From Tannerella sp. (GTDB taxonomy: Bacteria > Bacteroidota > Bacteroidia > Bacteroidales > Tannerellaceae), in assembly GCA_031272655.1 (NCBI GenBank), contig JAISTJ010000004.1, positions 1 through 7,102 on the forward strand: 7,102 bases of DNA, read 5' to 3'. The notes below the pieces were generated by a model that worked only from the letters and a program-made list of their open reading frames with translations, made no database searches and was not told where the DNA came from. Shown here one piece after another: positions 1-4,911 of this stretch; position 1 is the first letter of the stretch, and the number at the start of each line of letters is the position of its first letter. Made by a program: the position numbers and the translations under genes.

Positions 1-261
1 AAAGGGGCTATTGACCCCGACGATTACAATGTTTATGCAGTAGAGCTTTATTCCGACAGTTTATCATTCTATATCAATGATATTCATACATTTACGTATC
101 CCCGGATTGAAACGGACAAAGAAGACCAGTTTCCTTTCGACCGCGATTTCTTCTTGCTGATTGATATGCAGTTAGGTGGTTCCTGGGTTGGGGCTGTTAA
201 GGCCGAAGATTTGCCGATGGAGATGTGGATTGACTGGGTAAGGTTTTATAAAAAGCCGTAA
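1..261 (+). CDS. GH16-like glycoside hydrolase, C-terminal end (partial)
   Basis: The gene enters from the left edge in frame 1; 86 residues and a TAA stop at 259-261 are visible. The fragment resembles the C-terminal half of the glycoside hydrolase family 16 jelly roll. It has a Y-N-V-Y-A-V-E-L segment like the family's 'HxYavEW' strand, then S-F-Y-I-N-D, P-F-D-R-D-F-F-L-L-I-D-M, a G-G-S-W-V-G turn, and a closing M-W-I-D-W-V-R-F-Y-K strand that matches the usual 'VDYVRVY' end. GH16 enzymes cleave beta-glucans, laminarin, agar or related polymers, usually outside the cytoplasm. The catalytic E-x-D-x-x-E motif and any signal peptide lie upstream of the window, so activity and substrate cannot be judged. 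It could also be a non-catalytic concanavalin-like relative. It converges with the minus-strand rlhA-like gene, with one base between the two stop codons. Confidence 0.75.
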   Translation, partial: KGAIDPDDYNVYAVELYSDSLSFYINDIHTFTYPRIETDKEDQFPFDRDFFLLIDMQLGGSWVGAVKAEDLPMEMWIDWVRFYKKP

Positions 262-262
262 A

Positions 263-2227
263 TTACTGATTAACAAGCATTTGACAGTTTTTGCAGTCGA
301 AAGTCAGCGTTAGTTTTGTGTCCCTGTATATTAGCTTAAAAGGCTCTTTATAAGGAGTTTTAGCATTCTGGTGAACGGGACACCAACCAAGGCTGTATTT
401 CAGACAGTGTTTTGTGAACATCAGAGTTGCTTTGTCGGGCGGCTGCTTTTCAAAAGAGGGCTGCGGATTTTTCGCGCCGAGACTTTCGTAAAAGGTCTTG
501 GCTTTGCTGTTGTGGATGTTGGCGGTGTAGTCGAGGGCGTTTGGATTTAACCTTAACAAGTTTTGTAACCTTGTTAAGGTTTCTGTTGGTTGAGATTGCT
601 TCACTGCGTTCGCTTTTTCTTTTTCGCTTGCGGAAAAAATGAGGGGGCTGTGTGTGTCCGTCATTGCGACGGGTATGCGTGTGTCCGTCATTGCGAGGAA
701 CGAAGCAATCTTCTGATAATGAGTTTGATAACGAATTTTATGCAAAGCGAGCAGCCTCTCTACTGCAACCCGCCTCATCTCTGATAAAAGCGATGACGGC
801 ACAAAGTAATTTCCTGATATTGAGACACTTACATTTGTCGCTTCAAAGACGGTGTTTCCGAGTTTTGACAGTTGGATGCGGATATTTTCGTCCTGCGGTT
901 TGCGGGCTGGCTCTTTGGCGAAAGGGCGCGCTATCGTTACGCGGGCGCCGGTCTCGTCTTCCATCGTCAGCATGAATCCGTCGGGATAATCACCCCACTC
1001 TATCGCGACCGGCAGTTTGCGCTCTGCCGACGGTTTCGACAGCAGTGTCTCGAATGTGTGGGAATAGTTCCGATATAAGTGCGTACCGGGCTTAATATCA
1101 GGCATTTTGTAAGGAAAGATGCGCCCGTCTTCAACTTTGTTTACCCTAAAGCCTTCCAATTCACCGCTTTCGTTGAAGAACACCAAGCCGTCGCCTGCAA
1201 CGACGTCGGGAGATTGCTTCGTTCCTCGCAATGACGCCCAATTTGCGCGTACCTCTTCGACCACGCCGACATATTCGCCAATAGATTTCGGGGTATCAAA
1301 AGAGGTGATTTCATCTGCGCGCCGTTGCAGGAAATAATCGGTAAAGCCGCGATTGAAACTTTTTTCCGGGGCTGAGGTAAAAGTGTAGGTGGAATAACCT
1401 GAAGATGAGCGACGAAAGGCGGGATTATGGGCAAAGATAGCGTCCAAACGCTGCCGATAGTAGGCGGTAATGTTCTTAACGTACGACACATCCTTGAGCC
1501 GGCCTTCAATCTTAAACGACGACACGCCCGCCTCCATCATCGCTTCGAGCGCGTCGCTGCGGTTGAGGTCTTTGAGCGAGAGAAGATGTTTGTTGGCGAT
1601 GATAACTTTGCTGTCGGTGTCGAGCAGCGTATAAGGCAGTCGGCAGCACTGGGCGCACTCGCCGCGGTTGGCGCTGCGTCCCGTCATCGCTGCGCTCAAA
1701 TAGCAGCGACCGCTATAACTGACGCATAACGAGCCATGTACAAAGGCTTCGAGCGTGATATCCGGCGCGGCGGCAGAGACCTCCGCTATCTCGCCGAGCG
1801 ACAGTTCGCGGGCAAGCACCGCCTGCCGGAAGCCCAAGTCTTGCAGCAAGCGCACCTTTTCGGGCGTGCGGTTATCCATCTGCGTGCTGGCATGTAGCGG
1901 CAAAGGCGGTAGCGACGTCTGTGTCAGTCCGAAGTCCTGAATGATAAGCGCATCGACGCCAGTGTCATAGAGACGCCACGCAAGTCGCTCTGCTTCAATG
2001 AGTTCAGCGTCAGTGAGTATTGTGTTCAGCGCTGCATATATGCGTACATTAAATATATGTGCGAAATCGCACAGTTGGCGTATCTCGTCTATTGAGTTAC
2101 CTGCTGCAGCGCGGGCGCTGAACTTCGGGGCGCCGATATACACCGCGTCTGCCCCGTGCTTGACCGCCTCTATGCCGCATTCAAGGTCGCGTGCCGGCGA
2201 TACCAATTCTATAGCACGCGCGCTCAT
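263..2227 (-). CDS. rlhA: U32 family protein, RlhA-like 23S rRNA C2501 hydroxylation enzyme
   Basis: This 654-residue protein aligns from memory along nearly its whole length with E. coli RlhA (YdcP, 653 aa). RlhA is needed for 5-hydroxycytidine at position 2501 of 23S rRNA, a reaction linked to prephenate and iron. The N-terminal barrel begins I-E-L-V-S-P-A-R-D and has H-G-A-D-A-V-Y-I-G at 24-32 and H-A-S-T-Q at 112-116. The cysteine set is C168, C175, C191 and C195, the likely Fe-S ligands, with S-A-N-R-G-E just before C191. F-K-I-E-G-R falls at 238-243. A C-terminal domain carries C608, C616, C645 and C648. The C-terminus stops right after the F-D-C-x-x-C motif, shorter than in E. coli. 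Its ATG overlaps the metA stop (ATGA), which fixes the start. Two features are odd: residues 331-339 are encoded by an interspersed repeat, and roughly 47 extra residues (about 504-560) in the linker are made of repeat sequence. The reading frame is intact through both. The alternative is a related U32 tRNA or rRNA hydroxylation paralogue. Confidence 0.85.
   Translation of the reverse strand: MSARAIELVSPARDLECGIEAVKHGADAVYIGAPKFSARAAAGNSIDEIRQLCDFAHIFNVRIYAALNTILTDAELIEAERLAWRLYDTGVDALIIQDFGLTQTSLPPLPLHASTQMDNRTPEKVRLLQDLGFRQAVLARELSLGEIAEVSAAAPDITLEAFVHGSLCVSYSGRCYLSAAMTGRSANRGECAQCCRLPYTLLDTDSKVIIANKHLLSLKDLNRSDALEAMMEAGVSSFKIEGRLKDVSYVKNITAYYRQRLDAIFAHNPAFRRSSSGYSTYTFTSAPEKSFNRGFTDYFLQRRADEITSFDTPKSIGEYVGVVEEVRANWASLRGTKQSPDVVAGDGLVFFNESGELEGFRVNKVEDGRIFPYKMPDIKPGTHLYRNYSHTFETLLSKPSAERKLPVAIEWGDYPDGFMLTMEDETGARVTIARPFAKEPARKPQDENIRIQLSKLGNTVFEATNVSVSISGNYFVPSSLLSEMRRVAVERLLALHKIRYQTHYQKIASFLAMTDTRIPVAMTDTHSPLIFSASEKEKANAVKQSQPTETLTRLQNLLRLNPNALDYTANIHNSKAKTFYESLGAKNPQPSFEKQPPDKATLMFTKHCLKYSLGWCPVHQNAKTPYKEPFKLIYRDTKLTLTFDCKNCQMLVNQ
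549..581. repeat. perfect 12-bp inverted repeat inside rlhA-like gene
   Basis: AACCTTAACAAG at 549-560 is the exact reverse complement of CTTGTTAAGGTT at 570-581, with a 9-base loop between. It encodes about residues 549-560 of the U32 protein, at the end of the extra linker. No U-tract follows on the coding strand, so it does not look like an intrinsic terminator. It is more likely repeat debris or an mRNA hairpin. Confidence 0.8.
594..613 (-). repeat. variant fragment of the interspersed repeat
   Basis: GATTGCTTCACTGCGTTCGC shares its first nine bases (GATTGCTTC) with one end of the main interspersed repeat and then diverges. On the coding strand it is translated as part of the A-N-A-V-K-Q-S segment near residues 539-545 of the U32 protein, inside the extra linker. 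The relationship rests on a short match. Confidence 0.45.
652..696. repeat. 27-bp tandem duplication overlapping a partial interspersed repeat
   Basis: GTGTGTCCGTCATTGCGA at 652-669 recurs exactly at 679-696, giving a 27-bp period. The first unit holds only the first 11 bases of the interspersed repeat (659-669); the second runs into the nearly complete copy. Because 27 is a multiple of three, the duplication keeps the U32 reading frame and gives a 9-residue periodicity (L-A-M-T-D-T then V-A-M-T-D-T, residues 511-525). Confidence 0.75.
686..710 (+). repeat. interspersed palindrome-like repeat, copy 1 (in rlhA-like gene)
   Basis: This 25-bp element starts CGTCATTGCGAGG and ends GAAGCAATC. Its ends (ATTGC and GCAAT) are inverted, which gives it a REP-like palindromic look. 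Here the coding (minus) strand reads it as I-A-S-F-L-A-M-T, residues 507-514 of the U32 protein. It matches the other copies in the window base for base over the core. Confidence 0.85.
1212..1236 (-). repeat. interspersed palindrome-like repeat, copy 2 (in rlhA-like gene, opposite orientation)
   Basis: This is the same 25-bp element as at 686-710 but inverted, so the U32 reading frame translates it as A-S-L-R-G-T-K-Q-S (residues 331-339). The conserved flanks G-V-V-E-E-V and A-G-D-G remain on either side, so the element sits in a loop of the middle domain without breaking the frame. Confidence 0.85.
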
Positions 2228-3156
2228 AGACTGCCAAGGTTCCTGATTTCTTCGATGTTGTAAGGCGTTTCCTGATAGACGTAATAGTTCAGCCAGTTAG
2301 TAAACAGCAAGTTAGCATGACCGCGCCACCTCACTATCGGCGGGTTCGACGGGTCGTCGTCCCGATAGTAGTTTTCCGGCACATTAATAGGCGCGCCTTT
2401 ACGTAAATCCCTGATATATTCATCGTTAAGCGTATTTGGCGAGTATTCCGAATGTCCGGTGATAAAGAACTCTCTGCCACCGCGCGCCATGAGCATATAA
2501 ACGCCCGCGTCGCGGCTCTCTGACAGCAGTTTCAGTTCCGGCACTTTCAGCACGTCTTCACGCCGTATCTCGGTATGCCTACTGTGGGGGACGAAGAACT
2601 CATCGTCAAAGCCTCTGAATATCGGTTGATAGGGGTCGTTCATTCGGTGCTTGAAGACGCCGAACTTCTTAGCGCTCAAGGGATATTTGGGCACGCCATA
2701 GAAGTGATATAGCCCCGCTTGAGCCGCCCAGCAGATATATAAGGTAGAAGTAACGTGAGTGCGGCTCCAGTCGAAAATTTCACGCAGTTCGTCCCAGTAA
2801 GTAACTGATTCAAAGGGCAGTTGCTCTACCGGAGCGCCTGTTATGATGAAACCGTCGTAGTATTCCTTGCTCATAGCGTCGAAATCCTTGTAGAACTGCA
2901 TCATGTGCTCTATCGGAGTATGCTTGGGCTGATGCGCCTTTATCTTCATAAAATCGAGTTCCACCTGCAGCGGCGAATTGCTTAGCAGGCGCACAATATC
3001 GGTCTCTGTCGTAACTTTCAGAGGCATAAGGTTTAGCACAACGACTTTGAGAGGGCGGATGTCCTGCGAGGAAGCGCGAAGCGAATCCATCACAAAGATT
3101 TGCTCTTTCTTGAGTATCTCAATCGCCGGAAGATTTTTTTGAAGAGTTAATGGCAT
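2224..3156 (-). CDS. metA: homoserine O-acyltransferase MetA (predicted acetyltransferase)
   Basis: MetA activates homoserine by O-acylation in methionine biosynthesis, in the cytoplasm. At 310 residues it matches the family length (E. coli 309). The key residues fall at the family's own numbering: Lys47 in L-M-P-L-K-V, the acyl-accepting Cys142 in I-C-W-A-A-Q-A, and His235 and Glu237 in T-G-H-S-E-Y. The C-terminus carries the conserved L-L-F-T-N-W-L-N-Y-Y-V-Y-Q segment. Residue 111 in T-G-A-P-V-E is Glu, as in the Bacillus cereus enzyme that uses acetyl-CoA; succinyl-CoA users such as E. coli have Gly there. I therefore predict O-acetylhomoserine as product. Its stop codon overlaps the start of the rlhA-like gene (ATGA), so the two are probably translationally coupled. 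No promoter box is visible in the 107 bp upstream, which is filled by a 7-bp tandem array, so transcription probably starts ahead of the VOC gene. Confidence 0.95.
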   Translation of the reverse strand: MPLTLQKNLPAIEILKKEQIFVMDSLRASSQDIRPLKVVVLNLMPLKVTTETDIVRLLSNSPLQVELDFMKIKAHQPKHTPIEHMMQFYKDFDAMSKEYYDGFIITGAPVEQLPFESVTYWDELREIFDWSRTHVTSTLYICWAAQAGLYHFYGVPKYPLSAKKFGVFKHRMNDPYQPIFRGFDDEFFVPHSRHTEIRREDVLKVPELKLLSESRDAGVYMLMARGGREFFITGHSEYSPNTLNDEYIRDLRKGAPINVPENYYRDDDPSNPPIVRWRGHANLLFTNWLNYYVYQETPYNIEEIRNLGSL

Positions 3157-3160
3157 GAAT

Positions 3161-3263
<103 letters not shown>

Positions 3264-3272
<9 letters not shown>

Positions 3273-3644
3273 CTGAACTACCTGCAGCATATTCCCTTCC
3301 GGGTCGGCAAAGTTGCGTATCCTGCCGCCGCCGACAGCTTCAAACTCGGCGCCGAGCCAATTGACGCCATGAGTGTCGAGCGCGGCGACAGCCTTGTCGA
3401 AATCGCTGACCCGCAGCGCTAAATGCGACCATCCGGGCGTATTGACCGTCCGCTCAGGGCGCAAAGTCTCATCGCGAGGCATCATCTCAATATAGGTGCC
3501 GTCGGGCGCCTTGATGATGTAAATCGGTTTGTCGGTCTCCGCAATAACTTCGTAACCAAGCGTTTCGCAGTACCATTTCGTTAAACTCGTAACATCCTCG
3601 CATGCCAGCGCCGGATGATCTATTCCTTTAAATACATTTTTCAT
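3264..3644 (-). CDS. VOC family (glyoxalase/dioxygenase fold) protein
   Basis: This 126-residue protein is the size of a single vicinal-oxygen-chelate unit with two beta-alpha-beta-beta-beta halves. The first half starts I-D-H-P-A-L-A-C-E-D (His10) and ends Y-I-E-M-M (Glu53). The second starts W-S-H-L-A-L-R-V (His74) and ends D-P-E-G-N-M-L-Q-V-V-Q. The four metal positions would be His10, Glu53, His74 and residue 121. The last is Gln instead of the usual Glu, which may weaken or alter metal binding. Relatives include lactoylglutathione lyases, fosfomycin resistance enzymes, epimerases and dioxygenases; the substrate here cannot be named. It is first in a probable operon with metA and the rlhA-like gene, and a TACCTTTG box lies upstream. 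Its last codon and stop fall in the 7-bp tandem array. Fold confidence is high, function unknown. Confidence 0.88.
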
Positions 3645-3707
3645 AAACTATTGTATTTTAAATATTTACATTACATTTCACATTCATAACGAATGGAAAA
3701 CAAGATG

Positions 3708-3715
3708 CAAAGGTA
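3708..3715 (-). promoter_or_regulatory. Bacteroidota-type -7 box for the VOC-metA-rlhA operon
   Basis: Read on the minus strand this is TACCTTTG, matching the TAnnTTTG -7 consensus of the Bacteroidota primary sigma factor. It is 63 bases ahead of the VOC start codon. A run of ten T (minus strand) starts at the box and extends upstream. A TTTG lies farther up (3744-3741) but 25 bases away, longer than the usual spacing of about 19, so the -33 element is uncertain. Confidence 0.65.
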
Positions 3716-3784
3716 AAAAAAAAATTTCGAAAAAGTGTAGCAAATGCGAAAAAGTTACGTTATATAAGTGAAGAATCAACGAAG

Positions 3785-4318
3785 ATGACAGACTATAAAG
3801 CAATACTTCCTAAGGTCAGATGCGGCGACAGGCGGGCGCAGATGGCTTTTTATGACCTGTTTGCACAGATGGTCTTTAACAGTGCGCTTGCGGTGGTAGG
3901 CAACCGGGAAGAGGCGGAGGAGATAATGCAAGAGTGCCTTCTTAAAACGCTGACAAAGACCGATTTGCTGAATGAAGACGCTGATTCTATGGGGCGAATC
4001 CTGAACAGGATGGCTGTAAATCTGTCTATTGACACGCTTCGCAAACGTAAAAACTTCATTATCAACTGTGAATCGTATGAAGCTATTGATTATGAAGATG
4101 AAACTGAAGATGAAGGATATGATTTTTCTGTAGAAGATATTCGTAAAGTTGTTGATAATCTGCCTGATACATACCGCAGCATCTTGGCATTACGATTGTT
4201 TGCAGAAATGAGTTTCGATGAAATCGCCCGCCAACTTGGCGCCAAACCAACAACGGTACGCGTTCAATACACGCGGGGGATCGGCAGGATACGGAGGGAA
4301 TTGAGAATTAAGAATTAA
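3785..4318 (+). CDS. ECF-type sigma-70 family RNA polymerase sigma factor
   Basis: This 177-residue protein has the two-domain layout of extracytoplasmic-function sigma factors. Region 2 (about 15-90) includes A-F-Y-D-L-F-A-Q-M-V-F-N, G-N-R-E-E-A-E-E-I-M-Q-E and the basic promoter-melting helix N-L-S-I-D-T-L-R-K-R-K-N. An acidic linker at 96-116 follows. Region 4 (about 117-172) carries L-P-D-T-Y-R-S-I-L-A-L-R and a helix-turn-helix S-F-D-E-I-A-R-Q-L-G-A-K-P-T-T-V-R-V. Region 3 is absent, as expected for ECF factors. It would direct RNA polymerase to a small regulon, probably including its own operon, since no TAnnTTTG box is seen upstream. The next gene encodes a single-pass membrane protein, the usual position of an anti-sigma factor. 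The last six codons (E-L-R-I-K-N) and the stop lie in a 7-bp tandem repeat, so the native C-terminus may have been replaced. Confidence 0.93.
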   Translation: MTDYKAILPKVRCGDRRAQMAFYDLFAQMVFNSALAVVGNREEAEEIMQECLLKTLTKTDLLNEDADSMGRILNRMAVNLSIDTLRKRKNFIINCESYEAIDYEDETEDEGYDFSVEDIRKVVDNLPDTYRSILALRLFAEMSFDEIARQLGAKPTTVRVQYTRGIGRIRRELRIKN

Positions 4319-4332
4319 GAATTGAGAATTAT
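4298..4332. repeat. five-unit GAATTAA-type 7-bp tandem repeat at the sigma gene end
   Basis: The units are GAATTGA, GAATTAA, GAATTAA, GAATTGA and GAATTAT. This is the reverse complement of the AATTCTT units at 3238-3265. It encodes sigma residues 172-176 and part of 177, and contains the TAA stop (4316-4318). Confidence 0.85.
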
Positions 4333-4334
4333 GA

Positions 4335-4360
4335 CGTCATTGCGAGGAACGAAGCAATCC
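4335..4360 (+). repeat. interspersed palindrome-like repeat, copy 3
   Basis: A 26-bp copy starting CGTCATTGCGAGG and ending GAAGCAATCC lies in the spacer between the sigma gene and its membrane partner, directly after the 7-bp tandem repeat. It has the same orientation as copy 4, which starts 41 bases downstream. Confidence 0.9.
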
Positions 4361-4375
4361 GGACAACATGTACCC

Positions 4376-4401
4376 CGTCATTGCGAGGAACGAAGCAATC
4401 C
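4376..4401 (+). repeat. interspersed palindrome-like repeat, copy 4
   Basis: This copy is identical over 26 bases to the one at 4335-4360. It lies 15 bases ahead of the chosen ATG of the membrane protein gene. An open frame (S-L-R-G-T-K-Q-S) runs from it into that gene but has no ATG. Confidence 0.9.
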
Positions 4402-4416
4402 AGTAAATTAAAAATT

Positions 4417-4890
4417 ATGATAGAGAAGACAATAAAAAATAATCGGGGGGGAATTTTCGGCGGGAGCCTGCCGGAAGGGCATCGCCTGCGGTTTGAGGCG
4501 AAGTTGGAAGCTGCGATGCAGCATAATGAGCTGCGACAAAATAATGTCCGGCGGCTGATTATCTGGACAGCAGCGGCAGCGGCTTGTTTAGCGCTCGCTA
4601 TTATACTGAATATCAATGGTAAAGGCAATGATGATGAAGAGCCTTTCGCCGAAGTGCACAACTATTACTCAATGCTTCTCGAAGAGGAAACGGAAGCGAC
4701 TATACAAGCGCTTGATAATATGGATGATACGGATAAATCGGAAGTTTGGCAAGACATAGAGACGCTTCTCGGTGAGCCGATACCTTTCAGTGAAAAAGGC
4801 GAACAAAACACTTCGCTGATGATAGCTGCCTATTCCTCGAAAATAGAAGCGCTTCAACAGATAAAAAACAACATTAAAATCAATAATTAA
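4417..4890 (+). CDS. single-pass membrane protein, probable anti-sigma factor
   Basis: From the ATG at 4417 this gives 157 residues. The N-terminal 46 residues are basic and probably cytoplasmic, with L-P-E-G-H-R-L-R-F-E-A-K-L at 18-30, a motif I associate with Bacteroidota proteins encoded next to ECF sigma genes. A single hydrophobic helix spans about 47-66 (L-I-I-W-T-A-A-A-A-A-C-L-A-L). The C-terminal 90 residues are acidic, helical and probably periplasmic. The gene order sigma, one-pass membrane protein, exported protein suggests it binds and silences the sigma factor until a signal arrives. No classic zinc-binding anti-sigma (ZAS) motif is present, so the assignment rests on topology and context. 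A run of seven G (4445-4451) covers codons 10-12. An upstream TTG (4381) would start within a repeat and was not chosen. The gene is followed after 21 bases by the DUF4097-type gene. Confidence 0.75.
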   Translation: MIEKTIKNNRGGIFGGSLPEGHRLRFEAKLEAAMQHNELRQNNVRRLIIWTAAAAACLALAIILNINGKGNDDEEPFAEVHNYYSMLLEEETEATIQALDNMDDTDKSEVWQDIETLLGEPIPFSEKGEQNTSLMIAAYSSKIEALQQIKNNIKINN

Positions 4891-4911
4891 CAATTTAAAA
4901 TACAGACAATT

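Noticed and set aside
549..581. Possible intrinsic terminator of rlhA
   Set aside because: The 12-bp hairpin is inside the reading frame, 280 bases ahead of the stop, is AT-rich and has no U-run after it on the coding strand.
427..1337. Several plus-strand open frames of 64-107 residues across the rlhA-like gene
   Set aside because: They are antisense to a gene with strong family similarity. Some are extended only because the interspersed repeat is open in every frame (for example C-E-E-R-S-N and F-V-P-R-N-D stretches).
4381..4416. TTG start for the membrane protein gene at 4381
   Set aside because: The added residues are just the translated interspersed repeat (M-R-G-T-K-Q-S-S). The ATG at 4417 leads straight into the family-like L-P-E-G-H region.
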